From positions 124,138,521 through 124,202,520 of the forward strand of contig OZ018321.1 of NCBI GenBank assembly GCA_963969495.1: a stretch of DNA of 64,000 nucleotides. The letters run 5' to 3'. Shown in pieces: positions 23,521-35,880 of the stretch. The notes below the pieces were generated by a model, which was not told the origin of the DNA, ran no database searches, and was given only the letters and a program-made list of their open reading frames with translations. The stretch comes from Ceratothoa steindachneri (lineage: Eukaryota > Arthropoda > Malacostraca > Isopoda > Cymothoidae). Every line of letters begins with the position of its first letter. Positions within the stretch are counted from its first letter, which is position 1. The translations under genes were made by a program, and so were the position numbers.

Positions 23521-26500
23521 AGGCAAAAAAATAAACTGTACTTTCACCAGTTTACAACTAGTAATCTAATACTTGCAAGTCAAATTATAAAGAGACTTAT
23601 CGACTTTCATAGGAGTAATTACCTCTCTCTCTCGCGTAGCGGTTTTTCTTTCCGAGAGAAAATTTCACTGCATGATTCCAGACCTCTTGAAGCTTGAAAA
23701 GAATATTAGCTTTGCTACAACACTGATAAATCAGACTAGGGTTGATGACCTTAACCAGCTTTTCCATTTTGTAATTCCTCCGGTTATCTTCATTCTACTC
23801 ACTCACTTATAAATTGTTTTCAAACTTTTTAGAACTTGAGTCTGTTTTTACCGACTTCACACCTAAATAAAAACAATAATAAAACATGTAAATATAAACT
23901 TCAAAAATAAATATCTAAGTATTACTAACATAAGTATTACGTAAAACTGCAAAAATGTTTGCTTCACATTTACTTATGTTGTTTTTCAGGTAACTCGACC
24001 TATTAATTTGCAAATATATCAAGCATACAATGCTTACCACCTCTACAAGAATTAAGTTTTTGTGTTTACAAGCTGTTTACAGCCTCATCAAAAGCTTTCG
24101 AGCATTTTGAAACTTTAGTAAATTAGAACAAGACAGGGTCGTAGTTTTATTTGCATATCAATATGAACCTTAATGAAAAATAATGAGGAATAACTAGCTA
24201 TAATTTATATACTCCCCAAACAATCAACAAGAATGAAAAAAAAAGACAAAACTTGTAAAAATTACAGTAACATCAAACTGATACGAGAAGCTCAGTAGGG
24301 TGTTAAGCGCCCCTTCACAGAGATGAGAGCATTTGTTTTGTGATGAATTCTCTACTTTAGGGTGCAACATCTGAGGCGTGTGATGCTGGCCCTTTCATCG
24401 TTTATTAATACCTTTTGTTGCTCATTGTAGTCTGGCTCGTGATGTATTAAGGCGTCTTTCCTGTCCTGCTAGAGATTTTCTAGTAGACTCCTACCTGAGA
24501 CTAAGGTGGTCAGTGCATCACTGTGATAATGTTGTCCCGGAACCTCAGTATAATGGACGCAGACTTGTCACATGGGGCCATAAAAGATGGTGAGACCACC
24601 AAGCCTATTATTCTTTATTCATTAACGCAATTCATTCTATTAGTAGCATTAAGCAATCCTGTTTACTCGCTTAAGTATTGCTTGCCTTCAGACTTAATAC
24701 TTCGCGTAAAACAGAAAGCTTACACATTGACCACAAAGAATTTGAGACGTTTCCGCTTTCCTATTTAGTAGACCAATAAAGTTATTTCTTTGCCACGTCC
24801 TTTCGAAGTCCTTTACCTATCCCGATCACGAAGACACCTTCGGGAAGCCAAGCCTAACGCATAACCTTCGTGAGAAATTATAAGGAATCAGAACCAATTC
24901 AACAGAGGTTTAAAATAGGCCCACTGCCTAAAGTCCTTGTAGCCTATCGAGCGCAATACCAACGAGGAATCTTCAATACATGCCCTTATAATTACCAACC
25001 ACGCACCCACAGACCGGTAACCTATATCACCACATAAACTGGTAACATTCTCCCGGTACCAAATATAGCTCCCCCCAGCGTAACAGCTGCACCTGTTCGT
25101 CGATGTTAAGTGAAGTTAGAACCCCAAAGCACTTATTGTGATAAGTGAGACACATTTCCGTTAGTGAAACTGCTAATCCCACGAGTAGGCCAGAGTTGCA
25201 ACCTACATTATACGGTGATGAAATATTTTGTAGAACTCTTGGAAGGGAGCTGTCTGAATCCACAAAGACAGAGAGAAACCGAAATGCTAAACCTGTTTAC
25301 AAGGATAATGATTCTACCAGATATTCTAGTTGAAGATTGTCCAGCTCATAAAATATGAGAGAAGATGTAGGAAATATTTAACAGGAGCACTTTAAGGTGG
25401 ATCCTCTTGCCATCTATTTTTAAGATAAGATAAGATTTTTGACAGCCTGGAAATTTCCATCGTATTAGACATCTAATAAGCTATCTCAATCAAGAATGCG
25501 AAGACATATAACTAAAACTCCATCGACAGCACTAATTTAGAAGGCCATTGCACTGCTACATACAAATCTGCATTGGAAAATTTCTTGGAAGGTTAAAAAA
25601 GTACGAGTTTGATCCAGTTCCTTGTTAACAGTGAAAGCAAACAGAAAATAGAGAAAAGCTGCAGAAGATGCCAATATGTGCGACATGCAGAGTAGCATGC
25701 CTACAGATCATCATGAATCACTGGGATAGAATTGCCAATCTTAACTTATGCTGGAAGAGACAACTACTTCATTCCATATGCCGATGTGCTGGGACTGTCT
25801 ATTAACTTTAGCAACAAGATCTCTTGGGTGATGTATCAGAAGTCTGGAACACAGAAACGGAGAATATGTATATCTATAAATAACGAACTTTCAAAAGCTT
25901 AGGTTAACGGAGTATATCAGGCCATTTCACGACTTCACGTTTTAAATAAGTTGAAACGAAAGGAACATTTGCACTCTTTGAAAGCTTAGAGAGCTGAAGC
26001 TACTGAAGGGAGTAAATTTTTTTTAAGTGCATTCAAAGAACTTAGAAAATAATGGGGTGACTGAGAAGAGTTATATTATTCAAATCTTTGCAATCAAGAT
26101 GTGTGCACGCTCCTCAATTACCAGGCACATAAGTATAGTGAGAAACCACCTGTTCCGTGCAAAAGAGGAAGAGTGTAATCCAATTATCTCACACGCTGTA
26201 GAGATTTCCTTAAACAAAATGTACAGAGATAAAATTGCCAGGCTGCAGTTTGAAGGAGATCGCTTGTTAGCCAAACTGTATACCAAACCAAACAAGTTTT
26301 AAGTGCAGTGCCAAAACACATAAACATCCTCATTGAAAGCATGATATGATCAATTTTTTGGCTTTTTTAGAACAACTAGCCTACAAGTTCCAGCGCACGT
26401 GCTAACTACCTAAATATGCGTGTTTAATAGACCAACCAAAGCGCACAGGCATGTATTTGTTTACAACCTTAAATGAAGTTGATGATGGGAGACAAATTGA

Positions 26501-26541
26501 GGTCGAGTTGGACGATAAACATAAACGTTACAAGATGAAAC
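23521..26541. other. no gene recognised
   Basis: Several short open frames occur (24523-24768, 25027-25263 minus, 26027-26302 plus), but none shows a motif I know. GC content rises modestly at 24.8-25.2 kb. Confidence 0.5.
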
Positions 26542-26546
26542 ATGAA

Positions 26547-27782
26547 TGTCGTAGAATGGACTCTCGACGATATACCATATATAACTATTCGTTGAGGGAA
26601 TTATTCATTTATATTTAGAGTGCGTTGTGTCTGGTCTACCGAGGTTTTTTATCTTCAATATGCTTAAGAAGTGGAACTGAGCTCAAGGATAATGATATGG
26701 CTATCATTAATAAAATAGAGTTTTATTGATAAAAACAATCAACAACACACAAAACGGAAAATATTGACATAAACAGAGAATGGAAAGGGTCGTGGGAAAT
26801 CTAGCTAATCCAAGGATTAAGATTTGGAAGAGATTTAAAAAGGTGAAACAAATAAAAATTAAAGGGATGGGATGGTTGGCTAAACCATTTAAAGCACAGG
26901 ATAGGGTTGACAAAAGGGTTAAATACTCAAAGGTAACGTTTAGCTTACTTAATTACACGTGTTGTGCAGAGGAAGGGGACGTGAAGGAAACTTTGGTCTG
27001 CTGGCGAGTTCCAGCTGAACGGGGGGGGGGAATTAAATGATTCTGACGTCGCGTCTTGGGAATGAGAACCGTTTTTTGGCGAATAAGCTTGAAGAACAAT
27101 GGCTGTTCTACGTTGTTCTCTTCTGAACAACAGGGAGGGTGAGAACCGTGTCTTGTTTATGGGCTCAAAGAACAATGGCTGTTCTAATGTTGTTCTCTTT
27201 CTGAACAACAGGGGGGGGGGGAAGGGTGAGAACCGTTTCTTTTCAACGGGCTCAAAGAACAATGGCTGTTTAAACGTTGTTCTCTTTCTGAACAACAGGG
27301 GAAGCTTTGTGGACTTGGCGTCTTGAAGGCTCGAACCTTGACACTCAAGGGATATTGTCCTCTTCTGGACAAGGATGGTGGATCTCGAAAATAAAAGGCC
27401 CTTGGTGCCCAAGGTGAGACTGGATCGTAGTGATGTCTCGCGAAGAAAATCTGGATCTCGAATTGGCTCTTAGTGGAAAAGTTTCCATATAAATAGTTGA
27501 GACATCCCCTTGGCGTAGGGGACAATGGAGTGGGGGCTTCAAGGGAATACACAGCCGCGCCTGAGGTCAATAACTTATCTGCCCATAAGCCTAACTCAAT
27601 CTGGCGTGATCGGCGCATGGGGCGAACGGGCGAGGATGATAAACCTCCTTGGTTCAATATTGACTCAGGTGGCGGCGATAATGCGCCCGGCTTCAAAGCG
27701 AAGAAGCAGGTGGGTAGCATAGTGTTTCTAAACAACATGTGATAACGGTTGAAATTAAGCGGCCTCAACCCGTTCTATCACA
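26547..27782 (-). mobile_element. solo LTR, family A, with 5-bp TSD
   Basis: In element orientation (minus strand) it begins TGTGATAGAACGGG and ends CATTCTACGACA, the TG...CA termini of an LTR. The 5-bp ATGAA occurs on both sides (26542-26546 and 27783-27787), a perfect target duplication. No internal gag-pol sequence is present, so it is a solo LTR of 1236 bp left by LTR-LTR recombination. It contains three copies of the 80-bp dyad repeat. An AATAAA in element orientation lies near its 3' part. Long minus-strand frames here (up to 194 codons) are only LTR sequence. Confidence 0.93.
27098..27305. repeat. LTR-internal 80-bp tandem dyad repeat, 3 copies
   Basis: Each unit carries AGAACAATGGCTGTTCT and GTTGTTCTCTTTCTGAACAAC, two short dyads. 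A G-rich run and GAGAACCGTTTC follow. The copies start near 27098, 27170 and 27260. Confidence 0.85.
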
Positions 27783-27787
27783 ATGAA

Positions 27788-29370
27788 TAAATCAAAAATA
27801 GATTTTTTTTATTATAGAACGATTGCCTGGGGTAATTAGGATTATAGGTAATCATAATAATATGGCTGAAATTACAGTTATCCCGTTTTAATTAATAAAA
27901 TAACACAATGTTCAAATCTAGAAAGATTACGTAAATGCCTACACTAGATGCCACAAATAAAAAGTCTGACTTATAAAATTAAAGATTGTTTTCCTTTCTT
28001 GTAAAAACTATACAGATTACTTTTTTCATATAAGAAAATTAGTAAATAACCAAATATTGGACTTTCCTTTAGTATGTTTGTATCACAATTTTAAGGTGAA
28101 ATATCTAATAAATGTCCAGCTAGAACCTAATAAATTTTTCTCTCAGTGCTCCTACGCACGTTTATATCAGTTTACATTAAGTTTGTTTCTAATTCATTGT
28201 GTAGTAAACTAATGAATAATCATGATTTGCAATACGAATAATGTCACAAGTTTTACTAAATTTCTATCTTTTGTATATTAAATATGTGTTCAATGTACAT
28301 TTTTTATATATGTGGTGAATCTTCTCTTCCCTTTTGGGGTAGTTGAAACTTCCCCACTCACCCCTCGCCTTTCAGGAGAGGCTTTGTTTAGTATTTAGTG
28401 TTGGGCTTTCCATGTTGGTTTGATCGCCACCCTCTCCCTCTTTTCACTTAAAAAAATAAAATCCTAAAGAAATACACAAACTTCTCTGTCACAAACATAC
28501 GTACAGAAAAGATTATACAGACTCCGGTCACGCCGAATATCAATGACTCCACACACTTTCTCTACGCGCAAAGATTACCATTTGAGAAACCAAGAACTTC
28601 ATCACGCTCTATTCAGAGAGGAATGACTTAAACTCGCTTGTTCATGCAAATTATTGACCAAGCATTACTCAGTGGAGATACAAAAACAATCGCATTTCCT
28701 TCTCATTTGTGACCCAATTAAAGTGAGCTATTTTCATCTTACCTAAGCCCAGTCAAATCACTTCATCAAGCATTCATATGTGACACACAATCAGAAATAT
28801 TAACTTGAGCGTCGATAGACATCTCTCTTTTGCCATTCACACGCTTATTTCAATACATGTAAAATGTGAATATAATTTTTATATTAAATATCGCTACAAA
28901 TTACTTCTATATCAACTAAAGTTGCAGACAACTCTGGTCAAACAAGATGTAATCACAGCATTTGTCTAAATAAGAGTTAGAAAGCAGCGTTAACTGCTCA
29001 AATCTCAATCAATAATTAAGCTATAAAGCGTTGAACCGAGAGTGATATTAAAATCTTGTAAAGAGATGACTATACAGTAATGACCCCTTATCTTGCTATA
29101 TAATCAGTTCTCTTAAACCCTTTAACGTACTATTTTGTTATATTACTAGTAATGTTTTGTTTTGAAATTATGATTTATATTCTTTTGTCATGAAGCTTCT
29201 TTAAATTTAATTAGATGTTATGCTTTTTCTTGTCTATCCCTCAATCATTTATTCTCCAATACTGCGCTAATATAAAAATTACTTCTATTTTATATGAAAT
29301 ATATTGCAAAATATATCCTGGGCTAAAGAATAAACCAACCGTTCAGCTCTTTGCAGAAACCCGGATGCTT
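27788..29370. other. no gene recognised
   Basis: AT-rich sequence to the right of the solo LTR. No coding motifs, terminal repeats or RNA genes were seen. Confidence 0.5.
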
Positions 29371-30540
29371 CGTTTATTTTCTCGTAATAGAATACAGCAG
29401 TTTCCGTCTACTAACCAGTTATATTAATGGTTCTTCGATTTTGTCTCAAAATAGAATACAGCAGTTTCCATTTACTAAGCAGTCATATTAATGGTTCTTC
29501 GCTTATTTTCTCATAATAGAATACAGCAGTTTTCGTTTACTAACCAATCATATTAATGGTTCTTCGCTTTTTTCTCATAATAGAATAAAGCAGTTTCTGT
29601 TTACTAAGAAGTCATATTAATGGTTCTTCGCTTTTTTTCTCATAATATAATACAGCAGTTTCTGTTTACTAAGAAGTCATATTAATGGTTCTTCGCTTTT
29701 TTCTCATAATAGAATACAGCAGTTTTTGTTTACTAAGCAGTCATATTAATGGTTCTTCGCTATTTTCTTATAATAGAATACAGCAGTTTCTGTTTACTAA
29801 GAAGTCATATTAATGGTTCTTTGCTTCTTTCTCATAATAGAATACAGCAGTTTATGTTTACTAAAAAGTCATATTAATGGTTCTTTGCTTTTTTCTCATA
29901 ATAGAATACAGCAGTTTCTGTTTACTAAGCAGTCATATTAATGGCTCTTCGCTTTTTTCTCATAATAGAATACAGCAGTTTCCGTTTACTAAGGATTCAT
30001 ATTAATGGTTCTTCGCTTAATTCTTATAATATAATAGAGCAGTTTCTGTTTACTAAGAAGTCATATTAATGGTTCTTCGCTTTTTTCTCATAATAGAATA
30101 CAGCAGTTTCTGTTTACTAAGAAGTCATATTAATGGCTCTTCGCTTTTTTCTCATAATAGAATACAGCAGTTTCCGTTTACTAGGCATTCATATTAATGG
30201 TTCTTCGCTTAATTCTTATAATATAATAGAGCAGTTTCTGTTTACTAAGAAGTCATATTAATGGTTCTTCGCTTTTTTCTCATAATAGAATACAGCAGTT
30301 TCTGTTTACTAAGAAGTCATATTAATGGTTCCTTGCTTTTTTCTCATAATAGAATACAGCAGTTACTTTTTACTAAGAAGTCATATTAATGGTTCTTTGC
30401 TTTTTCCTTATAATAGAATACAGCAGTTTCTGTTTACTAAGAAGTCATATTAATGGTTTTTTCCTTTTTCTCATAATAGAATAGAGCAGTTTCCATTTAC
30501 TAAGCAGTTATATTAATGGTTCTTCGCTTTTTTTTTCTCA
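29371..30540. repeat. 18-copy satellite, 64-bp unit with higher-order structure
   Basis: About 18 tandem copies of a 63-65 bp unit. The core is ATAGAATACAGCAGTTTC, then a TTTACTAA block, then CATATTAATGGTTCTTCGC. Variant units recur in the same order at a 192-bp period: compare 29941-30132 with 30133-30324. Both runs start with the ATGGCTCTTCGC variant, followed by a CATTC/GATTC variant with TTAATTCTTATAATATAAT and GAGCAG. There are no unique spacers between copies. Confidence 0.95.
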
Positions 30541-31093
30541 TTCAGCGTATATATAGAAATTTAATTGTCCTTCCAAACCAACTTACTAGAATTGAACTAG
30601 TTTCTATTTGAGGATCTATAGACTGATGATTCACTTTTATATACATTCCTCGGCAAATATGCTATCCATTTTTGTGTTCTTTTATTTATTATTGGATATA
30701 ATAATATTTAAACAAAAAGTTAATAATATAGCTTAGTCAGCAAAACAATATAATAAAAAAATAACAAAAACTGGAATTCACAGCAAATATTCAAATGTTT
30801 ATAACATAAATACTGAAAATTGTGAAATCACCATCTCAACTTTAGTAGAATTGTGCGAAAAACATATTATATACCATATCCTAAATTAGTTTTATAATAA
30901 ATAATATGAACATAAGAGGAAGAAGAAAGTGAACTTTTGCGAGTAACATGTCAAATATTTGTATTATATAACCTAATTTAGAATTAATTTATCTAAATTT
31001 CATTATAAATGTATTTAAGTCATCGTATTTTCAAAAACCACAATTAAACCGTGCTTTGTTTTGTTAAAAGTCATGTAGGAATGACATAACAGC

Positions 31094-31097
<4 letters not shown>
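30541..31097. other. no gene recognised
   Basis: AT-rich spacer between the satellite and the mariner element. Confidence 0.5.

Positions 31098-31158
<61 letters not shown>
31098..31158. repeat. (TA)n targeted by mariner
   Basis: A 61-bp TA array. Its last TA (31157-31158) serves as the left target dinucleotide of the mariner element. Confidence 0.9.
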
Positions 31159-31160
<2 letters not shown>

Positions 31161-32048
31161 AGGGGAGGTCAATAAGTTTTGCAATTTGAAAATAAGGAAA
31201 CGAGATATGAAGAGAGTGTTGTATCACTTTTCAATATAACATCCCTTGACTTTAAAGCACTTGCGCCATTTTTCCCTGAGGCTTTGAATTCTTGACAACC
31301 AGAAGTCTTCCGACTGCTGTTTAATCCACTCCTGGACGGTGAGATGGACATCTTCATCGTCCCCAAACCGGCGTCCACGCAGTGCAGCCTTGAGCTGGCG
31401 GAATAGAAAGTAGTAAATAGGGGCCAGATCTGGACTGTATGGGGGATAATTGAGCTCCTCGAATCCGCACTCGCGCAGGGCAGCTTGTGGACTTTGACTT
31501 TGTTGAAGTCAATCATGGGGCGTGAGGTTTCTAGGGACCCAACGGGCAGAGACCTTGGTCATGGCCAAATTGTCGTGGATTATGTTGATAACACTTCCAT
31601 GTGATATTTCAAGTTCTCGCTCGATTTCGAGGATCATCCTCTTTACACGGGCCACATTGTCCTCGTTGGTCACGTCTGATGGGCGTCTTGGACGGAGGTC
31701 ATCATCAAGAACCTCACGATCATGGCGGAATTGCCTATTCCAGCGAGCAATAGTTGCATATCAAGGGGCGGTGTCGTGTATACTGCAACCAGGCGTTTAT
31801 GGATCTCTTTTGCATTCTTGTTATCCTTGGTCAAATATTTGATCACTGCGCGGTGCTCAACCTTCTTCATTGTTGAAATATTTGTGACTGTCAATCTGGG
31901 ATTAGCTACTGCTTATTAAATAGACGAGGCAGGAGCGTGCGGATGCAGAACCTCACTTGTTATTACTTGTCCTAACACCCCAACAAACATTTATCACCCT
32001 ACCTCTGTTTTGCCCTACCGATTCGCAAAACTTATTACCCGCTCCTCG
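31159..32048 (-). mobile_element. internally deleted mariner element
   Basis: The ends are inverted repeats of about 23 bp. The left end starts AGAGGGGAGGTC and the right end, on the minus strand, starts CGAGGAGCGGGT. Both continue AATAAGTTTTG and match at about 18 of 23 positions. TA flanks both ends (31157-31158 and 32049-32050), as expected for mariner. The element is about 890 bp, shorter than the usual 1.2-1.3 kb, because part of the transposase is missing. Confidence 0.85.
31224..31894 (-). pseudogene. mariner (SETMAR-like) transposase lacking its catalytic middle
   Basis: The minus-strand reading starts near MKKVEHRAVIKYLT and shows the N-terminal DNA-binding part (LVAVY, ARWNRQF, RPRRPSD). 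It continues with ISHGSVINIIHDNL and ARWVPRNLTPHD, the junction just before the catalytic core. It then jumps to the C-terminal ECGFEELNYPPYSPDLAP (normally PSDYhLF; here IYYFLF) and ends KCFKVKGCYIEK. The segment with the first two catalytic aspartates is deleted near 31505, and a frameshift lies in the N-terminal half. It therefore cannot cut or join DNA. It lies between recognisable terminal repeats, so the element itself is complete apart from the deletion. Confidence 0.85.
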
Positions 32049-32054
32049 TAAGTA

Positions 32055-32722
32055 TAGTCTCTAAGATGTTATATAAATTATATTTTTTAATTCATTAATT
32101 ATTGATTTTTTACCGAGTTCTTAAAAATATTTTTGTGGGGTTTGATTACACTGGTCTACAAGGTTTTGGTGTTTAGAAAATGGACATCATTGCTGTAAGA
32201 AATCGGCCTCCTGAATCAAAAAATTACCTTTATTTTGATCTATCAGGTCTAGATTTTAAGGTATTGAACATCGTTTTATAATACATATATTAGGTTTAAC
32301 TCAAAGTCGATATGTTAATAAGTCTGTGTGTGAGCTAATGTCCATATGACTATATCTAGGAGATAATGTCCATATGCATATGGCATAAGTGTGTATATGT
32401 TATAAATTAGTCACTATGTATGTGTCTACCTTCACTACACAGGATTCTTTACCTTTTGATTATAATTATTTTGCTGTTTTCCGATTTTTCAGATGTGGTG
32501 AACTAAGCAATAGAATTTGAGCAAGATGTCCTCTTCAAAAAAGGGTTGCGTTAATTCTCCAAATGTGTTATGGAAACACAAAAGTGAAAACAATAAAAAC
32601 CTTATTACCAAATTGTAATCAACTTTTCGTGATATTGGTGAGCCCCCAAAACGGGCCTGCGCCCACTTTTTGTGATATATCCTTCATCCATTTATTTACT
32701 AATCACCCTTACTTTGCAGGAC
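32055..32722. other. no gene recognised
   Basis: AT-rich sequence. A possible splice acceptor, CTTTGCAG at 32712-32719, lies just upstream of the next pseudogene. Confidence 0.4.
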
Positions 32723-33690
32723 ATGGCAGAAGCAATGCCTGTAAACGCAACTAGATCGCAATGTGAGCCCCAACAGGGATTACACTGCGTCAAACATTAC
32801 TACAAGACAGGCTCGTTCAAGAAAGGGCAGGACACTTTCGTGCATCAGAATTTAGGACTGCGTGGACGACTTTGAGAACTATAAGACAGTGAAGAAGCTC
32901 AATGTAGCCAGCGAAAACCGTCCGAGCCATTCATGAATCTCCAGGAAGCGTACAGCTGATCTGGTCGAGAGCGAGAGAGAGTCAGTTCAGCAGAGTCCAA
33001 AACGCTCTGTGCGCAAGCAAAGTCAGTCCCTCAGTATATCACGTGATACTTGCAAGACAGTGCTAGTAATGGATGTAAAGGGCTAACCATACAAAATACA
33101 GACAAAAAAACTCTTAAAATCTCAGAAAAGGAGCAGAAAAAGGCTATGACAGTCAAGACAGTGGAGAAGATTCAAGAGACCCCAACTTTCCTTAACCTCC
33201 TTTGTACCTCAGATGAAGTTTAGTCGCATCTTGAAGGAAAGGTAAACTCGAAGACAAATGTCTTCTGGAGAACCTCCACATCAAATGAAGTAGTCGCCAA
33301 GCTCCTGCCCTTTATTAAGTGCACGGTATGGACTTGCTATCTCAGACAAGGGCATTATCAGACCATTTTTATTCGATGACTCTGGCACGACAGTGACAGT
33401 AACCAAAGAGCAGTATGTTTGAAGTCCTCAAAACCTTCAATAGGCAGCTGCAGACCTTGTTCCCGTCGCTTATGCGGAAGTTCTGATTCCAGCAACATGG
33501 AGAAAGCTTTCCCACCTCAAATTTGTCCAGAGATTGGCTGAAAGAGAACTTTGTGGCCGTGTAAGCATTCTCAACACTGATTTTGAGTGGACACCTCACA
33601 GCCCAGACCTTAGTACTCCAGATTCCTTTCACTGGGGCTACTTTGAAGACAGAGTGTGCGCAGGGAGATCCTGCGTACACTCCTGAAATT
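32723..33690 (+). pseudogene. Tc/mariner (IS630-type, DUF4817-like) transposase relic
   Basis: From the ATG at 32723 the plus strand reads HCVKHYYKTGSFKKGQDTFV, the N-terminal helix-turn-helix (DUF4817-like) block of this transposase group. Downstream pieces in shifting frames include SVRKQSQSLSISRDTCKTVL, PYKIQ, FHLEGKVNS-like sequence near 33235, ISDKGIIRPFLFDDSG near 33340 and DFEWTPHSPDLSTPDSFHWG near 33582-33640. The last is the usual WPPRSPDLtpcDFFLWGy block. Stops and frameshifts throughout show that it is dead. The block order matches members of about 350-400 residues. No terminal repeats were delimited. Confidence 0.65.
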
Positions 33691-34989
33691 ACTAGGTCAG
33701 CTTTGTCAGACAGAGAGAGAGACGGGTAGGAAGGAAGCAACCTGCGATCGGCTTCTTTTTGAGCTTCTTTCTCTCGCTCCCCCGCCATGCCCCAGCATCC
33801 CAAAGACAAGAAAAAAAAGAAACAAACTAAAATAGATTTCTAGAGCCCAGCTTTCTCCAAGGCAAATATTCCCTCGATCCATACTTTCGCGGCTGATTCT
33901 GGTTACTCTAATACGGGTTGTACTTTCCTTCATAACTTTAAATAGGCCGAGTACTAATCTGTCTTAAGCGCAAACCCAACCCGTGTTGTTGGAAAGTACT
34001 CGAACTCAGTGCTCCTACTCCTCGTGCTCCTCTTGAACAGCCGAATCTTTTGGTTGCAGATCCCCCCGGAATTGGAATCCCCTTTTGTCGGTCGGGTGCG
34101 GCCGATTGTGTATACTTTGATTGATCTTTAATGTTAATCATCTTATTTTTGAATTGTCTTTAATGCTCAGTATTTTATTTTGATTTATCTTTCATATCCA
34201 TTATTTTATTTTTTTTTTTACAGTAGGAAAGTTTATTTTGTTTCGCCCAGTTTGATATACAGAACCCTCTAGGTAGTTGAATTAATTATTCTGCCAAGTA
34301 TAACTAGACACTCTTAGAGATTTATTGAAACCCAAAGTTCAATTGCATTATTTGAGGCAAGGCTCAACTGCAGAGTTGCCCTACGTGCTATCGGACAACT
34401 ATTCAGAGAGACGGAAAGCAAACGGAGGTCAGAATATCTAACCTGACTTACGACAAGCCTACTATCATAAACGCATAACTGCCTCAATACAACCAGGTAA
34501 TGAGATAAAAAAGCTTAACTAGCTGATTCTCGAACAACAGTGAATACGCTACCACAATGCGATCGAAATCCTCTATCATGATGCATCTCCCAAAGACTGT
34601 TTGCCAAACCTCGGGCTTCTCAAAGGATCGACTAGTAGAGCAAAGTAAAGCAGTTATGGAAACATCTTAAGAGAAGTAGAAAATATAGAAAAAGGATTAC
34701 GATGTTATTGGGAAAAATATTCAGCATAACTGAAGAGGAGAACTAAGAATAAGATATAAAGTTTTAAAGCAAAATTATAGACGGGGTAAACATCCAAATC
34801 CATAGGACGCACTTACAACTCTAGACGGCTAGACAGCGCGAAGGAAGCGCCAAGATAACCGAAGTGGAACTATTTGCCACGCTAAGCTTATTCCAATAGA
34901 AGTCCCCAGAACAATCGGGGCTAAGAAAGTTAAACATTCAAAGGGTACCACCATTTATCAATGTAGTGAGAAGGAATTTTAACTCCAAA
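33691..34989. other. no gene recognised
   Basis: A somewhat GC-richer stretch at 33.7-34.1 kb is followed by an imperfect three-copy repeat of about 32 bp at 34117-34215 (TTTAATG and TTATTTT blocks). No protein was recognised on either strand. Confidence 0.4.
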
Positions 34990-35880
34990 ATAAAGGATAA
35001 TTTCCCCATGCTTTTAAGACAGCTGAAATGATTTTGTTAGCCAACCATGGAAATGCTCCATTTTCACTGTTGAAATTTGGTGGAAAGCTATTCGAGATAA
35101 TTCTCAACCAAATAATGGTGTCTCTCCTATAGCAGAAGTCACTAGACAATCCCTTTCAAATTTGTCTTTCATAAAAATCAAAGTAAGAAGATGGCTATAA
35201 TAGTCATCCTGCAAAAGCTTTCCCAAACCAAAATGGAAGGTAGTTGCATGGACATTGTATATCGGGATATATAAAAAGTTTTGATAATGTGTGACAAATG
35301 GGAATGCAGTACAAGATCCTGCGGCTGGGACTAATTGAAAAAATTAGAAAGAACTCTCTGTTTTTTATGTCATGGAGAGAGAGGCCTATATCCGTTTGGG
35401 GAGCATGGACGTACTTAAATTTATTGCTCAATGCAGGCCTCCCGCAAGAGGGATGTCTGTCCCCACGCTCAATTTGATATACACTGTAGATCTCCTAGCC
35501 CCTGTGAAGCGTATTTGCCTCAATATTTTCTTCGCGAATGATTTTAGCCAAATAATATAGCGTCCTCGGTGTAAAGCGTCTATGTAATCTTTTGTGGTGC
35601 CTGCAGAAATCGAAAGATTGAAAATTTAGGAGGCCAAATGTAAAATAAGAACTAAAAAAGAGAAGGTCCAGTTAGTCCCCATTGTAAGGAGACTACGATA
35701 AGGTGCCATGGTAGGGGATAGGAACTATCCCTATACTGTGGAGTGCAATGTGCCTGGAATGTAGATTACTTCATCCGGGTACAGGAAGTGCGTCGGCGAT
35801 CGAATTTCGATAGACTCGGCCGTAATCAGATTCTTAAATGTTCAGAAGTCTCCAAGAGAGCAATAAGAAGAAGATCTAAA
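34990..35880 (+). pseudogene. non-LTR retrotransposon RT relic
   Basis: Plus-strand pieces in shifting frames match a LINE-type reverse transcriptase. They include SLLKFGGKLFEIILNQIMVS (palm start, consensus PISLLe..GKifE), AYIRLGSMDVLKF, then a SPTLNLIYTVDLLAPVKR-like block (GVPQGs.LSPtLFN.Yt region) and NIFFANDFSQII. The last is the FADD active site with the second Asp changed to Asn. A thumb-region block with KCKIRTKKEKVQLVPIV follows near 35640-35690. The element class was not resolved, and no endonuclease domain was found upstream. Confidence 0.55.

Noticed and set aside
26027..26302. 91-codon plus frame as a gene
   Set aside because: No recognisable motif, no splice or start context, and a comparable open minus frame overlaps it.
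27098..27305. Steroid receptor response elements from AGAACA...TGTTCT
   Set aside because: The half-sites are spaced by 5 bases, not the 3 of the known element. Left as an unassigned dyad.
29371..30540. Possible CRISPR array
   Set aside because: The units are contiguous with no unique spacers, and the surroundings are eukaryotic. It is a satellite.
33369..33809. 146-codon minus frame
   Set aside because: It is antisense to the Tc/mariner pseudogene blocks on the plus strand.
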